From: Owenia fusiformis
Lineage: Eukaryota; Annelida; Polychaeta; Sabellida; Oweniidae
NCBI GenBank assembly: GCA_903813345.2
Contig: CAIIXF020000213.1
Coordinates: 1-64,000 of the forward strand
DNA length: 64,000 nt
Reading direction: 5' to 3'
Both the position numbers and the translations under genes were made by a program. How positions within the stretch are numbered: the first letter of the stretch is position 1; every line of letters starts with the position of its first letter. Positions 37,276 to 50,190 of the stretch are shown piece by piece. The notes under the pieces are model-generated. The model was not told the origin of the DNA, ran no database searches, and worked only from the letters and a program-made list of their open reading frames with translations.

Positions 37276-37875
37276 AGGAATATTCCTTGCCAGACCCTTT
37301 CTCTCTTGATATGGTAGCTATGATCATATATATAGTTTCCATATTTAGCAAAACATGGGAAAATGTCTTAATATGGTCAATATTGATCATTTAAAAATCT
37401 AGTGCTTATTTCCAGTGAGCTGCCATCTTTTAAGATTTCTTGCAGGAAGTGATGTCATCAACTCTCATCTTCTATAACCTTGTCCATAACAGTATAGGAA
37501 AGTAGGACAAAATCACTTCTAGACAAGTGATCATTTCTTTCTGTGCAAAAATATTTTCAGGGCTTGTCAACTTAGAATAAAAGAAGAGATTTTCAGAAGG
37601 ATAAAATAAGATACAAAGTTGAAAAAGAATATTTAGCTGGTTTTGTAATTCTTAATAGGTCCTCCTAATGCTATATGCAAAGTTGAGAGTCGATGACATC
37701 ACTTCCTGTGTGAAATTTTAAAAGATGGCAGCTTACTGGAATTGAGCATCACATTTCTAAGTGATCAAATTTGACCATATTAAAACATTTTTGTGTGTTT
37801 TGCTAAACATGGCAAGCATATATATGGTTATAGCTACCATATGAGGAGAGAGATGGTTTGGCAAGGAATATTCCT
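37276..37875. mobile_element. Foldback MITE with TTAA target duplication
   Basis: The ends AGGAATATTCCTTGCCA (left) and its complement (right) are flanked by TTAA at 37272-37275 and 37876-37879. The arms extend for nearly 190 bp each, sharing blocks such as AAGATGGCAGC and GATGACATCACTTCCTG in opposite orientation. TTAA insertion is typical of piggyBac or Kolobok-type transposons; there is no transposase inside. Confidence 0.8.
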
Positions 37876-37879
37876 TTAA

Positions 37880-38279
37880 CTAAGTCATTCTATTGTATTC
37901 AGTTTTCAAGTTTTTTCAAACAGGTTGGCCACAATCCATTGACTCATGTTATAAAATCTTTGAAGTAATATTTGAATGATCGTAATACCATGGTTTAAAG
38001 CTCCATATCAAATGTTCTAAAGGTTTTCTTTTTAATTAAAGTTGAGAATTAATTTCCAGATAATTTACCACAGAAGTTCCTTGTGCACCATAGATATTTA
38101 CAACGTGGAAGTTATGGAATAGGGTCCCTTAGTTCTCATCATCTGACCATATAGCAGTCCTCATTAAGTCACAAAACGTCAAAGAGGTGACAGAATTTGG
38201 AAAAGCAGAATGCTGTTTAACTAAAGATCGCTTTCTCTCAGTCAATCTATCCAAATATGTATGACCTGATTTGCCACTT
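37880..38279. other. Non-coding sequence
   Basis: No gene, repeat or RNA signal recognised. Confidence 0.4.
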
Positions 38280-39145
38280 GCTCATGGGTTCAGGTCGCAA
38301 GAGTTGCAAGCAACACAAAGCAGCCCACAAAGTCCTTAAAACGCAAAATACGTACTTAGATATTAACCTTTGACCTTGAGATGACCTTGACCTTTACACA
38401 TTTACCTTGACCTCAGGTCACCTCATCATTGGTTGCCAAGGGTCACAGCAGCCTCAAGAACCTTAAATCACAAAATACCTAGATATTGACCTTTGACGTA
38501 GGAATGACCTCGACCTCAGATGTTGTAATCATTGGTCACCAAGGGTCACAGCAGCCCCCAAATACATTAAAATGCTAAATACCAAGATATTGACCTTTGA
38601 TCTTAGAATGACCTTAATCCATAAAGTTGACCTTGACATCATGTCAACTCAACCCTTAGTCAACTCGACCTCACCATATTTAAATATCTATAAAAACAAT
38701 TAGATGTATATTATATTATAATATTGATGAATTTAAAAGAATTAGGGAATTGGGGTCAAGTTGACTAAGGGTTGAGTTGACCAAGGGTTGAGATGACTTG
38801 GGGTCGAGTTTACTAAGGGTTGAGATGACTTGGGCTGACTTGACCAAGGGTTGACTTGACTTGGGGTCGAGTTGACTTAGGGTTGAGTTAACTTGGGGTT
38901 GAGTTGACCAGGAAGCCATCTAATCATGGGCATTAAGTGCCATAGCACAAACCAAGGGTCTTAGAAAGCCAAATACCTATACATTGACCTTTGACATTGA
39001 AATGACCTTCAACTCTGACCTTCATAGAATGCCCACCGACCCACTCAGTATGTTGACAAAGTATGAGGACCCAAGGTTAAACAGTGTAGGATGAGATGTC
39101 CGGACAGACAGAATGACAGACAGACCACCGTGATTTATAGTAAGA
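38280..39145. mobile_element. Diverged relative of the array elements
   Basis: Begins with AGAGTTGCAAGCAACACAA, whose GTTGC-AA-GCAAC hairpin shares its core with E0-E2. Holds roughly 115-130 bp imperfect repeats, each with ATTGACCTTTGA and CAAGGGTCACAGCAGCC or similar (38365, 38485, 38590, 38980). A minisatellite on the theme GTTGACTTGGGGTCGA spans 38755-38915. It ends with GTCCGGACAGACAGAATGAC and ACCACCGTGAT, the type of end seen in (GTCC)n elements. Confidence 0.6.
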
Positions 39146-39146
39146 A

Positions 39147-39222
39147 GATTTCATTATAATATATGCGCTATATCAAGAACTTACATATAAAATGTGCGCT
39201 ATATCAAGAACTTACATATAAA
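39147..39222. repeat. Short direct repeat, about 32 bp twice
   Basis: GCGCTATATCAAGAACTTAC followed by ATATAAAATGTG occurs twice in tandem near 39166 and 39194. Simple local duplication. Confidence 0.7.
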
Positions 39223-39276
39223 ATGTGAAGAATCTAATATCCTAGTAAAAGATGAATTACAATGTCAAGCAACATA

Positions 39277-39528
39277 TGAGCCCCGCCATAGGAAAACAGG
39301 TCTTACCACAAAAATTGAAATTGTGCTAGAGAGACAAAAATGTGCCCAAGATTCAGAGGAAAATGTGCTTAATTCAAATCCATGTTTTGGTCTATGTCTG
39401 CGAGGAAAAATTTACAAGACATAAGCCATGGGACATTTAAAAGGCCTATTTGTGCTTTTTAAGATAAACAAAATATCAAAATATTGAGAAAATCTGTGAT
39501 AAGACCGGTTTTCCTGTGGCCTGGCTCA
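39277..39528. mobile_element. MITE with about 37-bp TIRs and probable TA duplication
   Basis: The left end TGAGCCCCGCCATAGGAAAA and the inverted right end TGAGCCAGGCCACAGGAAAA continue into matching CGGTCTTA-like words. TA flanks both ends (39275-39276 and 39529-39530). The open frame crossing it has no domain. Confidence 0.75.
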
Positions 39529-39530
39529 TA

Positions 39531-40379
39531 TGAAAATGCTTTGGATGCATTGATTTACTTTCTTGTGATACATGTTTCCAACTTAATGCTGCAAAATGAT
39601 GAAGTTGACTGCACCTGCTTTCCTCTTTTTTCCAAGGGGTAGGGCACTATAATGTCATATTTAAATTACAATATAGTAATTCATCATTACAAAAGTTTTA
39701 TTATTACAATATCATACAAACCTTGGAAATGTTCTTGGAATACTATTTTGAGCTGTTAAAGCTGTCACATTTTGCCTTAAGCCATGAATGCAAAATAGAC
39801 AAGACTCAAAAAATGTGCATTTGCAGGTCACTCTTGACACAAAACGTTCAATATCTCTGGATTAAGTTGTCATAGGTTGATGTATTGTTAGAAAGGTCTT
39901 CTTATACATTTTATGAATGTTACATTATTTCAATTATATTCAAGTTCAATAGGCTCTGGTACAGCATTTTGATTGGGCGCGGCTGTATCCATGGTGACAT
40001 TAAACCCCAAAATTGGCTACTCTAAGGACTCATAATATTTCAGAGGGTCCAAATGAACATTTTTACAAAGGTTTCATTGATGTACTTGTCATGTCATTTA
40101 AAACCAACTTTCAAAAACCAATCCTGGTGGTGGCCCCAAATCTATCACTTAAGAATATGTAAGCCCAAATGCCAAATGGAAAGGGTGACTGAAAACTTTA
40201 AAGAAACCCAACAAGAAAAGTTGCCTGTTTTAGATGTTAGACATATATCAACTAATTACAGGGCTCAAACCTTTTGTACTCAAGATGTCTTATAAATGTT
40301 TGCTACCTCTTATACTATGTCATTAGGGGCAAAATAAAGATTTACCCATTGACTGTCAAATTCAGGATGTCAGTATCAA
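39531..40379. other. Non-coding sequence
   Basis: No gene seen. An 80-codon open frame at 40053-40295 has no recognisable domain or splice support. Confidence 0.4.
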
Positions 40380-40930
40380 TGATCAATTTTATGAGTACTA
40401 GTATCTACAACTGTTTTTGATGTTATGAGTATTGGTTATCACTTTTTTCAACATGTATTGTAATTACTTCGGTATGAATCATCAATGAAATGTCCTATGG
40501 AGTTCTGGTCCTGGATTGTGATATTGTCTCTTGTTTGGGGGAAATGGGGTGATAGACACGATTTCTTTTTATGTTAATTCATAGTTTCGGGATATATTGG
40601 GTCTATTTTACACTAACAGTTTTGGTGGGTTTCTTTAATTTAAGGTTTTAAGTTTTTTCCCTTTGGCGCTTGTGTTTAGATATTGTTATATAGTCTTTTT
40701 TTATGGAAGGTGTATGGCAGTTGGCATTTAGCGTTTGTAGCAAAATGATGGTAACAGTTTGCATGTTAATATTCTATTTCAGGAAGATCTAGTATTGACA
40801 AGAAAAGATGAAACATATAGATAAATGGAAATTAATGTGTTTTAATTTAGATTATGGTGACGGCTTTTGTGAATAGATGTTGACCCTTTGAAACGCCTAT
40901 GGACTTGGAGACTGGATTTTATCTGTCCTT
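40380..40930. repeat. Dispersed repeat family R, copy 2
   Basis: Matches 55465-55770 over GAGTACTAGTA, TTTTTGATGTTATGAGTATT, GGTCCTGGATTGTGATATT and CGGGATATAT-type words. 40851-40930 matches 55362-55435 (AGATGTTGACCCT, TGCCTATGGACTT-like, GAGACTGGATTTTATCT). The two blocks are in the opposite order in copy 3. Confidence 0.65.
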
Positions 40931-43900
40931 TTCCTTTCGCACTTATTCTTGGATATTTAATTGAGAAATAAGGACATTTCAATCTCCGAAGCCTGATATG
41001 CTTTAAATGTTGTTTTAAGTTTCTTGTTTTGATTCTTATTTGGATGAGAAAAGGATAGATTTAAAAGGCATGCACAAGCAATGTTATTCCCTTTGATAAA
41101 CTTTAATAGAAAAAATACTTCTTATATTACTCAACATTCATTTTACTTAAATGACTTTCAAAGTAAACAGATTCATGCAAATAGATTAGATCGGCAATTT
41201 AATGTCTGTGATGTTATTAATATTAAATTTAGAGGAAGATGGGCAATCATGTATCATATTGGTCAAAATGACCTGAGCACCTTTGTGAGTATAGCTGGAC
41301 CAGGATTAAATCTACCGTACCAGAGAGTGACCTGTTAATGACTATACTTCTGTCGAATACCTCATAAGAACATAACAAATCAAATGAGCTGTTAATAAAG
41401 TTTTTGAATTGTCAGGTCAGTAAATGATATAGCACTAAATTAGAACATTTTATCTTTAATGCTGTTGATCTCAAATTGTAGGTATGTAGACACTCCAGGA
41501 TAAAACCAAAATACTTTAGGTCTCTTGCATATCCAGGATTCAAGAGAAGCAACCTCAGGCTGTTGTAGATGACTTTGTGATGAGGTAATCAGAACCCATG
41601 GTTGCTGTGGTTCTTACAAGCTTGTCTTGCACCACTTGCAACACTTGAATCTCCAGATTTGGTGTCACAATTGTTTCTCTTTGAGGTATTACATAAACCA
41701 ATCATTTAACTTGCAGTGACTGTATTTCTGTATTTACCGCACTGTATTATTAAATCTTTATTTATCTTTTGCATGATTCATCTTTGGATGCCAAAATTGC
41801 TGGAAAGTCAAGCAGTCAATATAAGGCATCAGTAGTATCAGACTCAGCCTCTTGATTCTTGTTTTGGTTAACAAAGATGCACTTGTGAAATGACATGTGT
41901 CCAAGCAAGTTAATAGAAGTGGTTAAGAGGACATTATAATTATTATTCATGTACTGGAGACTTAAAACTGAGAATGGATAACAAATCAAGGAAATGTGGC
42001 GTGGACAGAAGGACTGATGAAAAATAACATAATAATATAAAATCACATACTGATGCATTCAGCAACAAAAGAATACTTTCAAAGAAGGGATATAACAAAC
42101 CAATCTGAGGCCAACTGAAAACAATGGAAAAAGTAATCAGGAAAATAAGAATGGACAGAATGTGAAGGTTTCCTTATAATGTCAAGAAATATAACTATTT
42201 TCAGGGTATGCTGCTATGGGGAGTACACATGCATTTTTTTAACATTGGTAATCAGATAGTTTTAAGTACATCGGCCTATTTACTATAGGGTGCTCACTAA
42301 ATCTTTAGACTGAAGTTCAGAATCTCACTATTTTATTTCAAATATTTTTGGTCACAAGACAAGTTGTACAGATATAAATTTAGAAAGCATTTATCTTACA
42401 ATGAAATTTGAATTGTGAACATTCTGTCAAGGAGTGATTAATTATCAGTCTAAAAGTCTTAGTGAAAACTAACACACCTTCTTTTAAAGTACAAATGTCT
42501 ATGATTATGTATATTTCCATTGTGAAGGAAATTCTTGTTATGACAACCCATGATTGCATAGGTTGTTGTATATCTATTAAAATGAAGTACATGGTAAGTG
42601 AATATACTAATCAGTTATTATTTTTAGCTCACAATGATGAGCTATTGTTATCGCCCACTAACCCGTACAAGGTAAGTGATTCTACTAATCACTAGATTCA
42701 AAAACTAATAAAATTAAATATATTAATATATTAAAATTAAATATATTGAAAAAAATAAGAATTTTTTGATAGCAACCTATGTTACATATTTTGTTGTATC
42801 ACCTGTTTGTACTATACAAGGTAAGTGACACTAGTTAAATATGGTTATTGAAAAGTTACTGAGAAGCATCTTCCACATCGACATAAGCTGTTCATTAGCC
42901 ATGAGTGAATAACTCATACAACCTTAAACTTCAAAGGAATTTTCATCCAATTTCAATTGGGCAATAAATGAACTACTTCAATCAGATCTTTTTTGCATCC
43001 TTGTGACACTATAATATCTTAAGAGAATATCTGGTCTGCTGAGTATCATTATAGTGATTTGCAATAGAAGATTTAACTCAAATCAACCAAATATCCTTGC
43101 ATTGTGAAGCAACTTCTTGTGGTGGTCAGTACACTTCTCCTGGCTTTCCTTTAAGTGCCCTTAGCCCTAACAAGATCAAATTACTGATGATGTGCCGTTA
43201 TCTTTTCATGGAGTTGGTTATGCCTTCATGTGAACAAGTTTTTTTGTTTTTTTTTAATTGGAATTTTCAGGGTGACAGTGTGTACTTGTTACTTCAATGT
43301 TTAATCACCCTGCATTCAAGTTGGCTGGTGAAAGAACTAAATCTGATGTTGATTTAAGCATAACTAATTATAATTTATTTAAAATATCTGTCTCTTATCA
43401 TCTTGAGCCTCTGTAGTCCTGATTGCACCATCTTGACTCATATTTTCACACCTAATTGATTCTCTTGAAATACTCTTGTAATACTTCAGGGTCCTTGGTT
43501 GAATTTTTAAAGCATCAAAATACAATTTCCAATAAGCGAATACCACATTTTGTATATTTTGAATGTTAGTTTCATTTATGATGTTACTAGTTCTGCCCAG
43601 GTGAATGATTTTCATCAAACCTATTCAATTCCTAAATGTTGTTATTTACTCGGCTGTTTCATATTTTTAGTAACCTAGAGTTAAGGATCTTCATATGATA
43701 AATCCAAAAATATTACAGTAGGACTTTCTGCTTGCAGAGAGATCTAGTTAATAATCCATTGTTTAGAACAATTCGAAAACAATCCATAAATCTAGTTTTA
43801 CAGACATATATAATTTTATCACATATTGTAGATGCATTTTTTGTTTTTGGCAATCCGAGAAACACTAGTAGAGAAATGGCCACCAGAGCAAATTATTTGA

Positions 43901-43999
43901 TGAACAATGTTTTTTATCTTCTTGTTGTGAAGAAAATTCTACATTCCAATGTTCTCTAATTAGAATATTTACTTTGTGCTGTATCAGTAGTTTACAGTG
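40931..43999. other. Non-coding sequence with small repeat fragments
   Basis: No gene supported. 42627-42660 (TAGCTCACAATGATGAGCTA then TTGTTATCGCCC) looks like the hairpin end of a (GTCC)n-type element without the rest. AAGGTAAGTGA words recur at 42590, 42672 and 42822 with similar upstream GTACAAG-like sequence, probably a small tandem duplication rather than real splice donors. Confidence 0.4.
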
Positions 44000-44792
44000 C
44001 AGGGTGTCTCAAAAAAGGAAACCAGCATTCAATTGCTTATTTCTCAAATATGAATAATGATAGGACACTTTCTCAGCTACCATCTGATAGGTTATGATGT
44101 TCTCTTTCTTATGATACCAAAGTTGCCTATTTTCCTTCACTGAGTTCTAATGGATTTTAAGTGACCATGTCAGAAATGGGTTTGAGCCACTTTTTCTGTC
44201 ATGAATGACTTAACAATGAGGGATTAAAATGGCTATGCCAGGATGGTTTTGCATTCTGCAACTTTTTCCTTTGGGACTATCTCAAGGATAAAGTCTAAAA
44301 AACATCACCGAGAAGCGTTGATGATCTAAGGACCAGGATTGTTGCAGCAGTGGAGGATCTAAGGGGACAGAGAGACATCATCAGGGATGCAGTACATGCA
44401 ATGAGATCTAGAACAGACATTTGCATTGAAAAGAATGGGGTTCATGTTGAAAGACACTGGGGTTATAATAACTTTGAATGGACATGGCGATTTAAAAGGG
44501 GTGTTAAATATGATAAGTGTAATTTTTTTAATTGGAATAAATGAGTAAAAGAGTAATATCCTGATGTTTGTTGTTACTTAGCACTATGTTATGATTGTAA
44601 AATTGACTTGGCTGAAAGTGGCACAAACCCATTTCTGACATGGTCACTTAAATCCCTTAAAACTCAGTCACCCATGAAGGAAAATAGACAACTTTGGTAG
44701 CATAAGAAAGAGGACTTCATATACTATCAGATGTAGCTGTGAAATTTGAGAAATAAGCCATTAAATGCTGGTTTCATTTTTTAGACACCCTG
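44000..44792. mobile_element. Mariner/IS630-like element with long inverted repeats
   Basis: The left end CAGGGTGTCTCAAAAAAGGA and the inverted right end (CAGGGTGTCTAAAAAATGAA) continue into arms of about 200 bp. Both arms carry CAGAAATGGGTTTG and ACCATGTCAGAAATGG in opposite orientation. Between them lies a transposase C-terminal relic. The right end is followed by TA. Confidence 0.75.
44254..44544 (+). pseudogene. Relic of mariner/IS630-type transposase C-terminal part
   Basis: The frame from about 44263 reads FFLWDYLKDKV, an in-frame TAA stop (44296-44298), then SPRSVDDLRTRIVAAV, and later SRTDICIEKNGVHVERH up to 44544. The FLW.YLKDKV word followed by D.L..RI and C....G.H.E is the usual C-terminal end of mariner/IS630-superfamily DDE transposases. 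The stop, the missing N-terminal and first catalytic regions, and lack of an upstream frame make it non-functional. The element's long inverted repeats enclose it. Confidence 0.7.
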
Positions 44793-46504
44793 TATTCTAA
44801 GTTATGTTCATTTCAGACCAGCTTTTATATTTCATGAAAAATCTATATATTTAAATGGTTAGGTTTTGGTCCAAATGAAGGCCAGCTTGCAGTTTTGCCT
44901 TATTGTAACTCCTTGAACAAAAGTATTTCATCCTTAAGCAGAACATTTTCACAAAGGTGATGAAATTACATTCCTATTCCTATTATTGGAAATTTTATAT
45001 TTTTTTAGATACAGCTTTGCACTTTTGATAACAGTAAACCTCACTTCGTAAGATTACAACTTGCCCCGAATTCCCTTTACTGATCATCTTTTGATGAATA
45101 GCAAAACTTGATTTCCAATGTTCCCTTGAAGCCAAAAACACATTTCAAGTGAAGCCTGCCATATGTTTTTCCACAAAAGCTTGATTCATTATCCCTTATT
45201 ACAATAATAATATTTTTAGGGTAATTTTACATGCCAGGTTTATTCATGTTTTTAAAGGTGAATAACATGTAGAATTATTATAGAACTTTTGCAATCTAAG
45301 ATTTTATAATCTGTTAAGGCACTTTAAAATGGCAGAAAATCTTTACATTGGTTGTTGATTTGGGGCTTATTTTAGAAATGAATGTGTATACAGAGGTCCC
45401 AAAGAAGAAGGACCAAAAACATTAAAATAAAAAAATTAGAGCAAGCAAATTGGAACATTTTTAGACCGTAACCTGTCATAAGCAAAATAAACTTTCCAAA
45501 GACCAAACTATGATTTAATATACAAAGAAACAATGTGTAATATCCAATTCCACAATATATGATTATCCGAGATCATTTTTGTTTTGTTATTTTAAACATT
45601 TTTCATGTCACTCCTGATCCTTTCATTTCATTGCTCCATCTGCACTTGTACAATTGTTATGTTATCAGGTAGATATATTGGTGATTTAGTTATAATTATC
45701 AGCTGGCTGCTGATTGTTTTACTAATGGACACTTTTCATCTCATTACATAATACAATATCTATAGCAGGTGAGTGATCAATCGATTCTGTAGTGAAGACA
45801 TATTGACATTCTGTTATATTTGGTACTCAATGACATTCAAATTGCTGGTGAATGAATTAATTAAGCATATAGTTAACTCTGTTTTGGTCCATATGTAAGG
45901 TATATTTTGTCCATAAAGAATATTCAATCAGTCCAGCTACCATTAGTTGTATAAAATATGTCAAATCTGTAAAACAATGAAATTCGTGTCAGTTGCTATG
46001 TCAGCTTCTTTCTGTCTTGTGCCTTTGTAGTTCTCCAGGTCCTAAAATTACTTACCTAGATGTTATTGTACATGTAGGTTTCAAATTTGATATCACTGAC
46101 TAAATTTTGAATGAGGGAAATCAAGATTATTTCAACTCACATCTAGTATAATTGTTAACTTGTCTGCATAAGGACTTTGTCTCAAAGATTCCCAATGTCA
46201 ATGTCCTGTTCTGCAGATTTTTTCTTCAAGATTTGTTCTACCTGCATTTTTTGAGTTTTAATTCTTAACAGTACCAATTTCTTCACCTAGACATGAGCAA
46301 TGTTTTTCTGAAGCATTTCTGGCACAAAGGGTTTCCCTAAAGTCTCACACATATGAACATACAACTGGATTTTGAATTTCTTGTACTTACTGCCTATATA
46401 TTTTTCTTCCCTAGTCCAAACCAATTTAGCATCTAAATAGTCTTAGCATTCTGGCTTTTGTTTATATTTTTGGAAGAATGAAAAAGGTTGGTTATGTTTT
46501 CTCA
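44793..46504. other. Non-coding sequence
   Basis: AT-rich, no gene, RNA or strong repeat seen. Confidence 0.4.
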
Positions 46505-46743
46505 GTTATGAAAAATCCTTTCCATGCAATTTCTGGAACACCTTGTATTATTGCTCTGTCAGACATTTCACACCTGAATATTATAATGCAATGATAAAGT
46601 CTTTCTATCGATAATAATCTCAAAGTTATGACAAATATTTCAGTTCAATATTTTGGAACACTGTGTATTATTGCTCTATCTGACATTGCACATCTGAATA
46701 TGATCATGTAATGGTCAAAACTTTCTTCCATTGATGATAACTT
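46505..46743. repeat. Tandem duplication, period about 121 bp
   Basis: Two diverged units share TTTTGGAACAC-like, TTGTATTATTGCTCT-like and CACACCTGAATAT-like words at matching positions. TGGAACACC(T)TGTATT resembles a mariner end, so these may be solo terminal repeats. Confidence 0.5.
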
Positions 46744-49484
46744 CTAATATCTGGTAGTTTCTGATTATTGTCAGGCACTTTCGTCTATTTTTTCATGAGA
46801 TACCAGTAGCAGGTGAGTGATTAGTGAATTGTTTAAATAATTGCGATCTGTTGTGATTGACATTTAGGTTGGCTTCTAAATATGTTTGCCAAAGGGAAAA
46901 GATCCCAAATTATACAAAATTACATATCCCATATTATGATCTACTTTGTATGGAAACAATGTGCCCCCCTATCATATAGAAACCATTGTCACAATCCAAG
47001 ACCATTTAATATTCCATTAATGAAACAATACATAATGGAAACACTTTCTCTACTGATAAAGCACATTTAACGAGGGTTTTCATTTTTCTTATCATAAAGC
47101 TCACCTAAGAGGCACTGCAAAATTAACATAATTTGATTGGTCTCTGAGAGTAACATCATCTGATCCACATTCATGCTAAAAAGTATGCATAAAATATAAG
47201 GAAAAAGTATTCCACATTCAAGCTAAATTGTACGCATTAAATATCTACTAATAATCTGAATACCACATACAGATGTAATAATTAATCAACAGAGCTATAT
47301 TCTTTACATCTCTCTTTACCTAGAATCTGATTCAGAAGAATATGTATATTACTTAAATAGCTATAAACTACACAGTATTTTCAAAGTGATTTCGATTGTC
47401 CATCTTGATTGTTTACTGATCATGTAACTATTCTTTCCATAATTTAATTCAATATCGAATAGCTGTTTGCACCATGTAAATACTCATCACATTTTTCTGT
47501 TTCACAGACACGTGTCTAATACATGGGGACAGACAGTAAGTGTGATGCTTATAATGTAATTAATTGATTGCCATTAATGTCGATACATTGCATAATGTGC
47601 ATTGTATTCCATCGTAATCATTACCATCAGATATTAGCACAGGCACAGATGATATTATATCTCAAGTTTATTACTTCTAATTAGATGAAATATAAGTTGA
47701 GATGAAAGATCTCAAAAACCTTTCAATCTGTGTTCCTTTGGATTACAGAATTTATCACATAATATCATGTCATCCCATAATATCATGTCATCCCATGACG
47801 GGAAGAAATGAGATGTCATAGTTTCTTTATCATTATGATCCTATAGAGAGATGCACTAAAGAAAAACAACTATTATGAAAGTGATGATTTGTTTCTGATG
47901 ACAGTTTTTCTGTTCAGATACTCCAGTAAGACCAGACTGACTTCAGCAAGAATTCAGAGCTATTAAACAAACCATCCAGTGTGAGCTTCTTGTGTTTATT
48001 CATTTCAAGCAGATTACTGCAATATTGCGAGAAATTAAAAGGGCTGGGTCAGGCACCCTTGGGTATTGACCTCACAGGCCAGGCCATGGGCACAAGATTC
48101 TTGGGTTCAGGCCAGAATGGGCCACTTATATCTCCAGGAGAATTATATTTGTTTCATGCAGTGTTCATATTTAAATCAATAAAAATCTATCTATCAATTA
48201 TAATAATCACTAAAAATTTCATTGTCCTGATTCTACATTCCTTTGATATATTATAACAATTAACTATGAAATATTAGTGTTCTCTTTGCACTTCATGCAT
48301 TACCCTACTTCCTCACGGTGGTACAAGTTGAAAACCAAATGGAAATCAAAGATGCTTCCACATCTAAAAGCTTGTGGAGGATGTTTGACTTTGATTCTGA
48401 CTACAGACTAAAGTATGGATTTGGCGATTCACAGAGAAATACTATATCATTAACATATAATTGGTCTTTGTCTTCAGAAATTATTACCTCAATGCTTAAT
48501 GTTAACCTTATAAGTGGAACCTGGGGTAAGATGGCCATGTGAGGCAAGATTGTCGCGCTCTATTTGCTTGTTAAGCTATAATGAAGCCTATCTTAACCAT
48601 ACAGTGTCAATAGGCACAATGCACAGAGAATTTTATTTTTCAGTCCCAAACATATTATATTTCAACAAGTATATAAAAGTACAATTCTTATTTAACTGAT
48701 CTTCCTTTCATATCAGGCATATTGGTCATGAAAGCCCACTGCAGCATATTACATTGAGATTTAAATTCTGAAATGCTGTCTTAATACATTCAAATAAAAA
48801 TAATGGAGTTTTCCCAAAGATGAGAGTTGGTACTGTCACATTCGATAACCAATTTTATAACCAGGCCTCATTTGCCATTGATATTGATCTCAGAATTTTC
48901 ATGTTGTATGATTGTTCTTTACAAGTTTGGATGGCAAAACCTAAATAGTATCTGATGTTGAACTGAAATAAACTGCCATTTCGACAATTTCAAATTTTTC
49001 TTTGCACATGCATGGCTCAGAGATCATATCCTGCTATTTGATTGGACATGATGGGCATAATTCTCATAAATGATGTTAATGAATACCAAGTAATACCAAA
49101 TATTATAGAAGCTATTCACTTCTGTTCAGAACTTTTCTTCAGAATTTTTTTTATTTAGTTTTGTATGGAGAATTCTGCCAACACATTACTTAGATGAGTT
49201 ATATAAACAGACAGTTGTCAGTAGTGTTTCAGCTACCATTTTAAATTCTATTTTCTAGCCACATACATCAGATTTACAAATAGAATAGTTTTGCTTTGAA
49301 TTTATGTGTCTTATGAAGTATTTACACAGGTAGGGGTTTTGGATGACAGAATATCCTTTTACATTGAATGCAGAATTGTCCTTAAATACTAATGATAAGA
49401 GAACACCAAAAAGACTTGCCATCGTACAACAATATTTATTTGTTACTATACCCTACATTTTTTCTTTATTTGGAGTATAGGAGC
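46744..49484. other. Non-coding sequence
   Basis: No gene supported. Open frames of 61-91 codons at 46882, 47981, 48318 and 48514 lack domains and splice context. Small tandem duplications such as CATAATATCATGTCATCC (about 47758) occur. Confidence 0.4.
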
Positions 49485-50190
49485 CTTGATCTCTGTTTAA
49501 ACTTAAGTGCTTTTATTCCCACTTTCCCAAGTTGTAGCCCACTTGGTCTCATTGGTTAGTTGTGTTTTTTTGTTATTATTGACAATATTGGGGTCTTTAT
49601 CTTTGTTTCATTTATCTTTAGTTCTCAAAATCCCACCTTCCAAAAATTATTAAGTCTTATTTGTTTGTCTAAATATTGTCAGTGAGCTAATTGTGTGTTT
49701 GAATGTATGATGAATGTACCTTTGGTGTGTCTGAGCTAACACCTGTTTCTTCTAATCAAATTGACCTATGATACAACCTTTTTTTGGTGTTGTCAAGTAT
49801 GCTGACCTGTCTAGATCATGATCACACTTTGTTAGGTGCTGTAACCATGAGGTCGTTTGGGTTGGTGAGCTCTCTTGCATTTATTCATTTATGAGTCTCT
49901 GTCCGGACTCTCTGTCTGTAATCACTCACTCTATGTTCTTAAGAACAGTTGAGCTTATTATGTGTGTGAATAATTGTATGAATGTACCTTTAGTGTGTCT
50001 GACTGTAACACCTATTCCCTCTAATCCGATTGACTGATAAATCAACCTTTTTTGGGGTTGTCAAGTTGGCTGACAGGTCTAGAACTTGAGCAAGACATCT
50101 CAGCGACCATAAGGGCATAAGAATGAAATGTGTGAGCTCCCTTGCGTTTATTCATTTTTGTTATGTTTATATATCTTTATTACCTCCACA
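49485..50190. repeat. Dispersed repeat family S, copy 1
   Basis: Shares with 52318-53060, in order: a TTTAAACTTA block, TTCCCACTTTCCCAA-type, CACTTGGTCT, then modules with AACACCTGTTTCTTCTAATC, GTTGTCAAGT, GGCTGACC, CATTTATTCATT and AGGACAGTTGAGCT words. Within the copy the last module is repeated twice. Confidence 0.65.

Noticed and set aside
42580-42830. Series of small exons with AAGGTAAGTGA donors
   Set aside because: The motifs sit in a small diverged duplication next to a (GTCC)n-element hairpin fragment; no open frame links them.
47981-48542. Open frames of 74-91 codons as host exons
   Set aside because: No recognisable domain, no convincing paired splice sites, and lengths expected by chance in 64 kb.
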